Assembly (NCBI RefSeq): GCF_020740795.1
Contig: NC_067294.1
Coordinates: 1,054,001 to 1,118,000, forward strand
Origin: Apus apus
Taxonomy: Eukaryota; Chordata; Aves; Apodiformes; Apodidae
Length of the DNA: 64,000 nt
Reading direction: 5' to 3'
Every line of letters begins with the position of its first letter. Within the stretch, counting starts at the first letter, position 1. This document shows, in pieces, positions 37,419-48,566 of the stretch. A model generated the notes under the pieces. The model was not told the origin of the DNA and searched no databases. It saw nothing but the letters and a program-made list of their open reading frames with translations. A program made the translations under genes and the position numbers.

Positions 37419-37500
37419 CCCCCAAAAAAAAAAACACCAAAAAAAACACCACAAAAAAACTAAAACCCACAATAAAATGACTGCTTTTTTTTTTTCCCCG
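37419..37500 (-). other. A-rich (plus strand) / U-rich (sense RNA) tract inside the 5' region of ARHGAP26
   Basis: The plus strand reads runs of A interrupted by CACC, followed by a 14-base T run. It interrupts an otherwise GC-rich island 50-130 nt upstream of the start codon. If transcription starts upstream, this becomes a U-rich 5' UTR segment followed by a G run. In the reading frame of the gene it encodes mostly Phe, Trp, Val and Leu. Confidence 0.8.
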
Positions 37501-37576
37501 GAGCCGAAGCGCGGGCCCGCCTCTCCGGGGAGGTGGCGCCGCCCGGGAGCGGCCGAGCCGAGCGGAGCCGCCGGAG

Positions 37577-37645
37577 CCGGGCGGGGCGGAGCGGGGCCGG
37601 GGGGCCGGGGGGGGCGGGGCCGGGGGGCCGGGGGGGGCGGGGCCG
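37577..37645 (+). other. G-run block with quadruplex potential and a direct duplication
   Basis: The plus strand has several runs of four to eight G separated by short CC or C loops. The segment around GGGGCCGGGGGGCCGGGG appears twice about 28-30 bp apart. On the ARHGAP26 sense strand these are C-runs. Quadruplex formation is predicted from the pattern only. Confidence 0.7.
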
Positions 37646-37725
37646 CCGCCGCTCTGGGGCCGCCGCCCCGGCCGGGCCCGCGCGCCGCCCAGCGCCCCCG
37701 GGCCGGCACACGCCCCCTCCGTCCC

Positions 37726-37743
37726 CGCGCGCGCGCGCGCACA
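37726..37743. repeat. Alternating (CG)n tract, Z-DNA-prone
   Basis: About 15 bp of pure CG alternation followed by CACA lies in the promoter just upstream of the CCAAT box at 37750. Such tracts favour left-handed DNA under negative supercoiling; this is general knowledge, not shown here. Confidence 0.75.
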
Positions 37744-37857
37744 GCCCGGCCAATGGGAGCCTTTCGTCCCGCCGCGCCGCGCCCACTCCCCTGCCTCGGC
37801 CACGCCCACGCCGGCTCGCTGAGCCAATCAAGGCGCGGGGGCGCGGCGGGCGGGGCC

Positions 37858-37876
37858 TGAGCGCCAGGGGGCGTGG
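37858..37876 (+). promoter_or_regulatory. CTCF-like motif in the ARHGAP26 promoter
   Basis: GCGCCAGGGGGCGTGG on the plus strand matches the CTCF core (CCASNAGGGGGCGC-type), with mismatches at the outer positions. The motif points towards the right. Binding is not shown. Confidence 0.45.
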
Positions 37877-38590
37877 CCCCGGCGCGGCCTGCGGGAGCGC
37901 TGCGGGTGGGCCGGGCGGGCGGGGGGCCCGCACCCCGCCTGGGCACGGGGCGCTCCCCTCTGTCTGTACCAGCCCGTCGGGCCTCTCCGGGTTGCGGTTG
38001 TCCACGTTTTTCCTCCATTTAAACATCTGCGCCGGCGGTTGGTCCGCCGGGTTCGATAGCGCGGGTTGAGAAAATAAACCCTGTGACGGCTGCTCAGCGG
38101 CTGGGCACGGAGAGCCGGCCCGCAGCAGCGGCCCCTTCCCAGCACGTGCTGCATCCCGCCCGGCAAGGGAGGTGGCCGGGCAGGACGGCGCCCCGCAGCC
38201 CCGCACCAGCCCCGCGAGTCCTTCAGGAACGCGCCGGGAATTTGGCCTGCAGGCGGCAGCTGCCTCGTCACCTCCTTCCCTGGACCGGGAGCTCCCGGGA
38301 ACAGACCGCAGCCCGCAGAGCTCGCTCGTTCCCCCGGCAGCCGCGGGGCGGGAGGAGCGGCAGGGCCGGCCCCGCGCACCTGAGAAGCCCGTTTCTGCTG
38401 TAAAGGCGGCGCCGGGTCCAGGACCAGCCCCCCCGGGCACAGACACAGGCACGTCGGGGCCGGGCCCCTCACCCCGGACTGTGACGAACAGGCACATTTG
38501 CCGGTAATCCCCGGATAACTGGAATCCCTCCTTTTTCCCCCCAGCTCAGCCGTTCCGGCCGGCAAGGGGGGGGGGCTCGGGGCGCCCCCC

Positions 38591-38672
38591 GCCCGGCCAG
38601 CATTCCCGCCTGGCCAGCATTCCCGCCCGGCCAGCATTCCCGCCCGGCCCAGCAGCATTCCCGCCCGGCCAG
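38591..38672. repeat. Tandem repeat of a 17-bp unit (GCCCGGCCAGCATTCCC)
   Basis: Three copies of 17 bp (one with C to T), one 21-bp copy containing an extra CAGC, and a 10-bp partial copy lie at the right edge of the ARHGAP26 CpG island. Confidence 0.93.
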
Positions 38673-38720
38673 CCGCGAATCGCGCTGCCCAGCCCGGCTC
38701 CGCGCCTGGCTGCGAGCTGG

Positions 38721-41700
38721 GGAAGGTGGATGGCTTCACACAAAGCTTCACCCCGGGGCTGGCAGAACAGGATCCAGCCCCAGCCTGGTGCTCCAAAGTT
38801 CATCCACCTCTGTTCTCCAGCGGATGGGCCCAGGCACAGCAACCTGATACCAGCTCAACCTCGTGCTGCTGCTTTTTTCCTCCTCTCGCAGGTCTCAAGC
38901 ACGATTTTCTCACTCTTCACACCACAGCCTAATTCTGGCTGAGTCACTGCCTGCAAACATGGTTTGCCAGCCACATTTTTTTGCATGAGGTCTCCCAATT
39001 ATAAAAGAGGATGTAATGCTAATTACATGCTTATCTTGTAGGCAGGCTATAAAGTTTAATTGGCTGTCATTTACACCTCATGCATACTGTAAAAGCACTA
39101 GATGTTACTCTTTGGATTACACTCTTTAATGCTACACTGCTCAAAGCCACAGGAGCACATATTTTGGCTTCATGGTGTTACATTGCTGTTGTTTGTATTA
39201 AAGAGTGTTCCAGCACTGACAGAAGAACTTGTAACTAGATTTATAGGACACTGCCTTAGAGGATCAAATTGTTTGGGGATGGAAACTGAATGTCTTTCAT
39301 CACTTTCTCAGAACCATAGAAAGTAGCAATGCTCAGACTGTCAGTTTCTGATGAGGACAGAGCAGGGACATTACAAAGCTCTGTCACACCTCAGATACCT
39401 GGCACACCACAGGTCTGGGACCAAGGCCTCAGGTAGGCAGTGATTAACACACCTGATCGTGGACCCATCTCCACTTTTTCCAGCTCACTCTGCACTCATC
39501 AGGACACACTCGCTGTGTTTGAGCTCCAAGTGGGGAAGCAGGGCAGCAGGCCCTGAGGAGGAACAGCCATGGACATCTTCCAGCCCACTCTTGCTAGGGC
39601 TGTGCATCCAAACTGAAAAATAATACTGCTGAAGAGGGAAATGAGCAAACAAAAAACCTGACTTCCACATCCTCCTGCATGTAAGCTAATAGCTTGCATC
39701 CCTCTGCAATCCCCCTGGACTTGCCTGCTTCATTTTTTGTTGGTTTTTGTTTTGTTGTTTGTTTTGGGTTTTTTTTTAAGCCAGTTGGTTGTCTCCCCTC
39801 CAAGTCCAGGCCAGTGCCCTTAAACCAAGAGAAATCTACCCACCCATCCCCATGGGTGCAGAGCTCAGCCCACCAGTCCCCAGCCCACACTCCTCCATCC
39901 TCTCCAAGGCTGCCCTCACACAACCCTCCAGCAGATGAAAGCTGTGGCCACCACAGTCCCACACTCCCACCCCTGAGCTCGTCCTTGACCACATATTAAC
40001 ACATTCTCCCTTGCTCAGTCACCAACCCACATCCCACAGCTAACCTGATCTGGGAGCAAAATCAGCAGAAAACTAATCCAGCATGAAAAACACACGCCTC
40101 TGTGTTTCTACCTAGCTTAGCTCACTCTGGGATCAAATAGCCAGCAGTGCTGGTGCAGGGGTGGGGACAACCCAGCCATGGCCAAGCAGTAGGAAGAGGG
40201 AGGTTGCAATAGCTTCTGCTCAGGTCAGCCCCAGCTGCTCTTCCCAGCCCTCCCTCACACCAGCATTACCTCTGGGTGGGTCACAAATCAACTGGATTAA
40301 GGTTTGTTTGAAAACTAACATTTTAATGTATTTTTAGAGCTCTTTTTTGGCTGGATCGTCTCCCCACCTCCTGTCCCCCCCCCGTGTGCTGGCTGCACTG
40401 GTTGTGCACCTCTGTGGAACATCATGGCTAACAAGGCAGGAACGAGCCACTTCTCCTCCAGGAAAACTTTCTGCCAGTTAAATGAGGCAAGTCAGGTAAA
40501 GCAGGAGCTGAAGAACCAACCCTGTCAGCTCATGGCATCTCAGGCCCCATCTCCCTGGCCTTGGAGTGACAGATGCCCGTGGCCAGGAGGGTACTGCTGT
40601 GTGTGCTGAGCCTGAGCTCCCATCACAGGGACAGGGTACCTGCTGGGAACATGAAACCCAGTTATCCTGAGAGTGTCTCAAGAGCTGGGGATTTTGGAGG
40701 CTCCCCTCCCCCAGCTGACCCCCATCCCAGCAGTACTGCTGCTGCTTGGGAAAGTAAGAGCCAATATTATGGGGAGGGAAGGAGGAAACCCCCCCTCTGA
40801 GCAGGTCTCCAAACACCAGACTCTCGGGCACACCAACGGATTCCTTTAAACCCCAGGGGACTACACTGGGCATCTCTGCTGTCGGAAACCAGGAGCTCCA
40901 CGAGAGGTTGCTTGGAATTGCCCTCGAGCAGCACTGTTCAAGGTCTGTTTATGATGTGGCCATATATCACACATCTCCCTTGCTCTCAAGGATTTTTTTT
41001 ATTGAGCCAGGCACAGATGAAGCATTGTACATGGCCCAAACCCCAGAAGTGTTCCAGATAATACATTAACCCATCGCAATGAAGCTGCATGAATTCCCTG
41101 TTGTAAACCAAAGGGCATGTATTGACCTCTTGTACTGACAACCTTCCAAGAGATCAGGTCCTTAAGCTTGGACCTTTTGTTAGCTGTGAACAAAGCTCCA
41201 GAGCAGACACCAAGGGCTTCCCTTTCTCCGGAGCAGCCATGTCACCCTGGAAATACACTGTGGGTATGTTCTTATCAGACTGACCTTTTCCATGTGGCTG
41301 CAGCAAATAGCCTCAGAGACACCTTCCAGCTGAGAACGCTCCCTCCACTGAGCACTTAGGAGTTACAAATATACATACAAAATCATGTTAGCTATATGTA
41401 AATCTTATAGTGGAACAGTACCTTTCCTTCCCAAGTTGCACCTCTAGCTGTCACATATGAATTTCCACCTCCTTGATTCATCTTTTCCCTTTTTCAGCCA
41501 GCTTCTCTTCTTGCTGTCCCTCCTGCTGCCCTACAGGCAGGTTCTCAGGGGTGGCAGAGACAAGCCAGAAGACAGGTCTCCTCACGGAACAGCAGTGACA
41601 CAAAAGAGCCTCTGCACAGCAGATCTCCTGAAGTGAAAAGCAAGCAGGACCAAGGGCCCTGCTCCAAATCTGCAAATCTCCTTGGCTCCCAGCTGACACT

Positions 41701-44700
41701 TGTTAACCTCCACCGATTTTTTTTCTTGTAATACTCACCATTACCCACTTGTGCTACCAACTCGTCCTGGGTCTCACAGACACCACAGACTTGGAAATTG
41801 CTTTTGGAAGCCGGTTTCATTTTGAATGGAAATATCAGTGTGAGATGCTATTAGTCAGTCTGTGTCCTACTTGCAGCAGAAATTATTTCAACATCTATTT
41901 CCTTCCAAGTCCCTATATCTGTTGTTTGTGCCTTGGGCAAGGAGTTTTTCTCCTCCACAGAGAGCATATGACTATAACTAGCACAGCTCCCAGCCTGCTG
42001 ACTGTCTTGGGCTAATTGCCTCTGCTGCTGCTCCTGTTCTGCAGCAGTCACACCCACTCTACGTGCCCAGGACATGCCAGCTACTTACAGCATAGTCTTT
42101 GCCAAGCTGCTCGCCTGGCACGTGCCTCTGGAGAGATTTGGGAGCTCTGAGGAGAGAGCAGGAATCCCAGCAACAATGCCCACAGGCATGGCATCCCAGG
42201 GAAGCTGTCTCCAGAAGATGCGAGTTTCCTTCCATCTTCCTGGCAGGTGTCAGAGCAGATAGACCAAGATCCAGCTTCCAAGGGCAGCAGCAGCACGTCC
42301 AGATCACACGCAGGAACACTCCTCAGGCTCGAGAGCTTTGTGTGCTTGTGCTTTTAGACAACTGGGGAGGTTTGTTTGCCTAGTTTCCCTGTTTAAAAAA
42401 AAAATAAACTTTTCAGTACTCTTTAGCTAAGACTGAGGAGCTATACGTACCCTTGACCCCTCAGTTTTACTAACTGGGCCAGTCCTTTCACACTGGAAAT
42501 AAGGAATAAGGCTTTCTGCAGGAGGTGGCACATTTCCCAGCTCCCTGGGTTTTTGGCACAATTCTCCAGAGTGCTGCTTGCCTCCTCCCTCTCTAATTTG
42601 AGTGCCAGCTTACTTACATCTTTACCACTTCATTAAGGTTTGTACTGAGCTCCAACACCTGCCCTGACTGCTAACCTCCCTTCTCTCAAGTTTTCACCCC
42701 GAACCAGCCCAAAGCAGCCCCCCCCAGAGCACAAGGATGCTCGTGAATCCCTGTGAATTTCCCTAGTCTGATGTTATGCTTTGACTTTTGTTTCCAGTGT
42801 GATCCTCACAGACCTGGAACCAGGAGGCCTGGCTTCAACCCTCCACATCTCCTTTGTCTTCCCCTGACCTGGTGGTGGTGGTATCAATGAGTGACCATCA
42901 AAAGCCCCATGAAATCCCTGCACTGAAGTACCACAGAAGAGCAGCTGTTAGAATCACCACACTTGGGTCTGTGGTCACACTCTCCTGCCTAGGAATTTGA
43001 CATAAAATAACTTACAAAACAGAAACATAATTTTAGAGAGTGATGCCTTCACTGGGGGATTGCAGAGGCTCAGTTACCCAGCAGCACAAATGGCTGTTTG
43101 ACACAAGCCACAGTGACAGCACAGCATTATCTATCTGCAGCATGGTTTAGTCAGTGCTACAAATCACAAAGGCAGTGGCTGTGTGGTCACAACTTCTGGA
43201 GATGTGATGATCATTCAAGCAGAAAGAGGAGGGAAAAAAATTACTGGGTCAGGGAACCAGGATGTCTAGAGGCATTTAGCACATTTAACATGATGCAGGA
43301 AGAACACACATAAAGGAACTTCTCTGCTTACATGGCTGCATTTGTAAATATAATTACCTTTCCTGCAGAGACAGGGTTAATTGCACTGAAGATCAGAGTT
43401 TCCTTGCTCATGCTCCAGATTACATCTCCCCCTGAGAAGGGTGGGCTTCCAGCCTCACCACACCCTTCATCCCTGGTTTTCCACTGTGCCACCCAAGAGC
43501 TTCACCAGCTCCTTTCCCATCCAGGCCCCACCTGCACAGGGATTCTGTGGAGCAGAGTGCTGGTTATTTAGAAAGCTGGGGGGGGGGGGAGAGAAGAGAC
43601 TCTGCTCTCTCTGCAACTGCCTGAGAAACAGCAAAGGAGACATTGCAGCCATAACCCCTCAAAGCCAGATGTATTAGCCAGCGTGTGCAGAAAGAGCTGC
43701 CATAAAGCCAAGGTGACCCAGCCCTGCCACCTCCAGCCCGGGCCATGGGGCTGCAGGGAGCACAGAAGCTCACACCAGAGCATGGTGCTGAGGGATGCAG
43801 GGCTCCAGCACTGCCAGCCCTGCAGCTGAGGGCTGAAGTTAAGGATTAAACTGACAGCCACACTGAAATTCCTGTGGGGCTGCGTCACTGGGATGAAAAG
43901 GCTTCTGAAAGAAAGAAAAGTGTTGGTCATAGTGTTCTCTAAAATCCCTCGGAAGCTTTTCCTAGAGGAAAATAAAAGGACTGTCAGGTGCATTTTGGGC
44001 AGGGACAAGGCACCAACCAGGCTGCCCAAGCTACAGCAAAACACACAAAGGCAAAGTCAGAAACAAGTTCTCAATTAACTGGAAAAGTGAAATTAGTCAT
44101 GCCCTGGGAACCAGTGTAGCAGAGGAAGCTGAAATGGAAAAGTAATAAGTGAACCATGGGCTATGAAATCTTGAAAGATGTTCATAGAGTAAGCATTTAA
44201 ATAACAGGGTTAATTATAGATATGACAAAGTTTCATTGTCAAGAAAGGCCAAACAGTCTGTCTATTCTTACTCTCATTTTTTTCAGGAAATATCAAGTCT
44301 CATCCAGTGCCCAGCCAAGCAGCTGCCACTCATTTCCTCTGCAAACACGAGATATTAGTCTCTATCCATGTTCTACATGGGAGCTTTGGTCTTGAAATGT
44401 TCTGTGGAAAAACACTTCCACAGGTTGTTGCATGAGGGGGAGGGAGAGGGATCAGCAAGCAGAGAAGCACAGGACCCTGATGAGCTGGGGAGGTGGCGGC
44501 AGGTCACGCTCTCCCAGAAAACCTGACCGATGTGCACGCCGGGGATGGAACAGCAGCATCCAGCACACAGACACAACCAGCCTTTTTCATCCTAGCGCCT
44601 CCCGAAGGCTGGAAGTCATTGCTTCCCGTCACACACACGCCACATATCCCCTTTGAAAACCACCAGGCAGATCCGTGCCAAGGAATTTGTACATTCCTCA

Positions 44701-45839
44701 GCTCTCCTTTGTAAATGACACCTTAGAACTGATCAGACTAAGGAAGAAATCCATAGTCCAGGCATTGGATTCAGCTGGAGCCACAGCTTTGAGAACCTGG
44801 TTGTGCCAGATGAGCCCCAGGCTGGGTCGCTGGGCAAGGAAACCAGCCCTGCACGAAAGCCCTGAAGCAATTCCCAGCTTCTGCTGTTCGGGCACAGCTT
44901 TCAAAGCCCTCCTGGTTTGGAGGGTACCCACTGCTCTGTGCTCCTTGGCAGGTTCTCCTATCAGGAGCCTAGTCCAGCTTCCTGAGGCTGCACATGGGAG
45001 GGGTGCCAGGTCCTCAGTGGGTGACACTGAGGTGCAGCAAAGCCACAGCCAGATCACAGGGCACCCACCTCCCACATCCCCTTGCTGACCAGGGGAACCA
45101 GAGCACACATCCTGAGCTTTGCAAGGCAGGCTGTGAACCACCAGCTGAGAAAGGCAGCTCAGAGTTAAGCCTATTGAATTTAAAGGGGCTATTTTAGGTC
45201 TAAACTTGTAAGGCTATGGATTTTTTGCCTCTTAGTTTCAAAGAGGAGCAGGGAGCAGCCTGGGACAAGCCAGGTGTGGTTTTCACCAGCATCAGAAACC
45301 CACAGCTCCCTTTTAGATTGCAAGGGCTCAGCCCCACCACAGGGCTTTGCTCTGCCCATGGCAGCAGTGCAGAACCCTCAGAGTCTCCTCACCCACAGCA
45401 GCAGCACACTTCCACCAGGACATCAGCCAACAACATGCACTCAGATGAGCTCCAGTACCAGAACCCCATTCCCCTAACCAAGCCCAAAACCAAGCAGGGA
45501 GGCTTTTGGCTACCACCCATGTGTCACCCCTGCCTGTCCCATTCCAGCACACACCATACCTGCTGCACAGGAACTGGAGGCAAGTCCTAGTGCTGCTGCA
45601 GCAGCCAGAAGCCCAGGACACAGCATTACCTGCAAGCCAGGTGCCCAGAGCAGCCACCCCAGCCAGGGACACTGCAGAGCTCCCCAAAGACTGCAAGTGG
45701 CTAGAGCAGTAGCATTTAAACCCTGCCCCACCCTGCATCCCCTCAGCACCAATCCCCTGCAGCTGGCCCTGCTCCCAGCTGGGTCTCCATGGGCAGGATC
45801 AGCCCTGCACCAGGAGTACCTGGGAGCCCAGAGTGGGAG
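38721..45839. other. Upstream spacer, no gene recognised (7.1 kb)
   Basis: The AT-rich candidate block near 39.0-39.3 kb is the only notable element. Short open frames on both strands show no domain, signal peptide or family similarity. A C run (about 40377-40383) and a G run (about 43579-43588) are simple repeats. Confidence 0.75.
38970..39330. promoter_or_regulatory. AT-rich block just upstream of the promoter island, candidate regulatory element
   Basis: The sequence changes abruptly from the CpG island to AT-rich DNA with CTAATTAC (39019-39026), an inverted GATA site CTTATCT (39030-39036) and TTAATTGG (about 39056-39063). No repeat family was recognised, so it may be conserved non-coding DNA. 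Confidence 0.3.
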
Positions 45840-46072
45840 ATTCACAGAGGGACCCCAAAGGTAATCTAGTTCCAACCCGCTGCATGGGCAGGGACACCTC
45901 CCACCAGCCCAGGCTGCTCCAAGCCCCATCCAACCTGCCCTTCAACACTGCCAGGGATGGGGCAGCCACAGCTTCCCTGGGCAGCCTGGGCCAGGGTCTC
46001 ACCACCAACACTGTAAAAAATCTCTTCCATATGTCCCATGTAGACCCAGCCCCTCCCTTGCCCAGCGCTGGA
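45840..46072 (-). repeat. CR1 LINE, 3' tail in the upstream spacer
   Basis: The plus strand has GGCAGGGACACCTCCCACCA, GCCCAGGCTGCTCCAAGCCC, CTTCAACACTGCCAGGGATG and GGCAGCCTGGGCCAGGGTCT, matching the reverse complement of a CR1 3' region. The terminal hairpin/repeat part is eroded. It has no coding capacity. Confidence 0.92.
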
Positions 46073-46939
46073 CACGAGGAGCCTTCACCTGTCCTGCAGC
46101 TCCCTGCCCCCCCAGTTTGCTGCCTGAGCCTGCGTGTGGCCACCTGCCCTGTGAAGGGAGCCAGCTGTGAGCCAGCCCACTGCAACCAGCCCACAGCCCA
46201 GTCCAACAGTGGCCATGGGCCTGTTTTCTCCCTGTGTCAAAGTCCAGCAGCAGCCCACTGGAGCACTGCCCGGGATCAACAGTCCCTCCAGATCCCCTGC
46301 CAGCTGCCAGGCTGCACAGTCTGCTGGGACTCCTTCCTGCAGGCACCTTCTGGGGTGGTTTGAAGCCCTGTGAAACCTCTGACCACTTAAGTGGGCTTAT
46401 ATTATCATAAGACAATTCCACGGAGAGGAATGTTTTCCCCAAATTTGTGTAACCACTGGAAAAAAAGTCACAAACCACTGTGAAATCGAGCTGGAGCTGT
46501 GTTTCCAGGAATTAGAAGCAGAAGTTCCCAAACCAAACTCCAGTTTCCTTTTTGGAGCACTTCCAGAGGTGTCTGCTGTGCGTTAGCCCTGGTACAACCC
46601 CTAAGATGGATGTACACACCAACCCTCCCTGGGTAAATATTAATTTCCTCCGGGTTCTGCTCAGTGGTCCCAGCCCTCTCTGTTCCCTCTTCTGTCTCTG
46701 CTCCTGGAGGCGGGGTGTGGATTTTCCTCTCCCGGGCACGCAGTGGCCACCCCTTAGACACGTCCTGTGGCCCTGGTGCCAGCCTGGCATCACCTCCCCT
46801 CTGCTGGCTTCACTGGAAAGTGTTTTAATTTTCGTAATTGCAGCAAAGCCGCTGCCTTTCCTGGGCAAGAACGTCTTCAGAAGTGACCGACAGAATCTCC
46901 AAAATCCTGTGGAAATCCCCGCTAACTATCCCAGCTTTG

Positions 46940-47420
46940 CCCGGAAACCAGGACAAAGGGATTTGCTGTCGGGGCCGGGATCCGGAGATGGGAGCCGGCC
47001 AAGGAGCAGCTCCCGAGGAGCAGCTCCCGAGGGCTGGGACGCGGCCACAGGAAGGCCGGGCGGTACCAGCCGTGTGCGGGGAGGTGCGGAGCCCAGCCCG
47101 GTCCCAGCCCGCCCGGCTCGGGGGGTCACGCCGCTGCTCTCCTGGCAGGCAGGGCGCGGCCGGATCGGGCCCCTCGCTGAGCACCTCTCCGTGCTCCCCG
47201 GGGCCTGGAGGTGGGCATGAGGTGTGCAGCTGTGAGAGCAAAACTACCCCTCGTCACCTCCGTTATTTCTCCCGGCGTGTCTCTGCCTGCGGCAGGTCCC
47301 GGCGCGGTTCCCCGGGCCGCCCGGGGCCCCGCAGCAAACGCAGCCGGCGGGGCAGGGAGCAGCAGGTGCAGCTCCTCCCGGTCACCTTGCCACAGCACCC
47401 CCCGCTGCTCTGTGTTTACT
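46940..47420. promoter_or_regulatory. Orphan CpG-rich block
   Basis: CpG density rises sharply over about 480 bp, with GC boxes and a tandem 14-bp duplication (GAGCAGCTCCCGAG) at about 47002-47030. No coding exon was recognised on either strand. It may be an unannotated promoter or a non-coding first exon. Confidence 0.4.
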
Positions 47421-48530
47421 GGCGCGGCCGTGTTTGCTGAGGACGTGCCCTTGAAGCGCGCAGATAAGACACCGATGATGGGGAGCAATTGCGTTTGCTA
47501 TTAAAAGCATTAAGTGGCTGGAGAGCCTCTCATCGGTTACCTGCTGCAACGGCAGCCCCACGAGGTCCCAGGCGTTGCTGCCTGTACCCACAGCAGCCCC
47601 ACGAGGTCCCACAGGCATTGCTGCCTGTCCTGTCTGCACCCACAGCAGAGACAGGCAGCCCAGCCCAGGTTCAGGTTGGCTTCCCAGGGTTGGCACCTGG
47701 ATGCCTGTCCCCCTACAACACTCTCCTTTCCAACCCTGCTTCTCTGTGGCTCCTCACTCTGGTTCCCAGGAGACCATCAGTCCCGTTCCCTACAAAGCTG
47801 TCCCTGTGAATCCAGGAACAATACCTAATGAGTGGCTCTGGCCCTGCTTGTTCCTCTCTGGTTTGGGTTTCTGTTTTCCATTCCCAAGGCAGGAGGCAGC
47901 AGGGTCTGTGTGAGCAGGGCTGCACGCCTGTTTATATTCACTTGGCTTGTGAGATACAGTTTGAAACAAGCCTCTCTTGAAATAAAAATCTGTTATTTAC
48001 TGTACAATTAAATATTTGTTTTCCAGTGGGCTGGACTTGAGTGAACTGTATTTTCTACAATACTGTTTAAGCATGACTTACATCCTTTCCCATTGCCTTC
48101 CTTTCTGCATAATTAGTTTTCTTGCTCATTACATCCCTATTAGTTGCAGTGAGGTTTTCCTGTGACTTTACACAATAAAAAATGAAACAAAAATAATTCA
48201 AAGGAACAAACCCAAAGATTGTAAAAATGACTTCAAAATTGAATTAATCTTTCACTAATTTGATCTGAAGGAAGTACAGTGGCAAATTGAATACAGAGTA
48301 TTTCTTAATTATTCAAGAGTACTTCCCTGTGCAAGTACACCAGCCCAGTCTGGGCACACAATTACTATAGTTTATAATAATAACAGGGTAAGACAGTCAA
48401 GCAGCCTGGCACAGCCTCTGCCTGCAGATGATCTGGCTCCCCAGACACTTCCCACAGCAGCCGTGTTGAGCTGTTATTTACAGCAGGAGCCTGGCAGAGC
48501 AGGGCAGGGCTTTGCTGCCCAGGGCTCCCC

Positions 48531-48566
48531 GTGTCCCCCAGGTCCCTGGTGTCCCCCAGGTCCCTG
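48531..48566. repeat. Two-copy tandem repeat, 18-bp unit
   Basis: The unit GTGTCCCCCAGGTCCCTG occurs twice in direct succession in the upstream spacer. No function is apparent. Confidence 0.85.

Larger units (their letters stand above)
37372..38100 (-). promoter_or_regulatory. ARHGAP26 CpG-island promoter region
   Basis: This GC-rich, CpG-dense block lies directly upstream of the start codon and is the only plausible promoter for exon 1. It has multiple GC boxes (GGGCGGGG on the plus strand, about 37578-37645), KLF-like CCACGCCCA at about 37800-37808, and CCAAT at 37750-37754 and 37824-37828, 74 bp apart. No TATA box was seen. The transcription start cannot be fixed from sequence; about 37500-37750 is likely. 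The wider island runs from about 36.6 to 38.7 kb. Confidence 0.8.

Noticed and set aside
37460-38497. 345-codon minus-strand open frame over the CpG island
   Set aside because: Pro/Ala/Arg/Gly-rich translation typical of stop-poor CpG-island DNA, in a different frame from ARHGAP26 exon 1, with no domain.
37828-38796. 322-codon minus-strand open frame upstream of ARHGAP26
   Set aside because: Same CpG-island effect; it runs through the 17-bp tandem repeat and has no family similarity.
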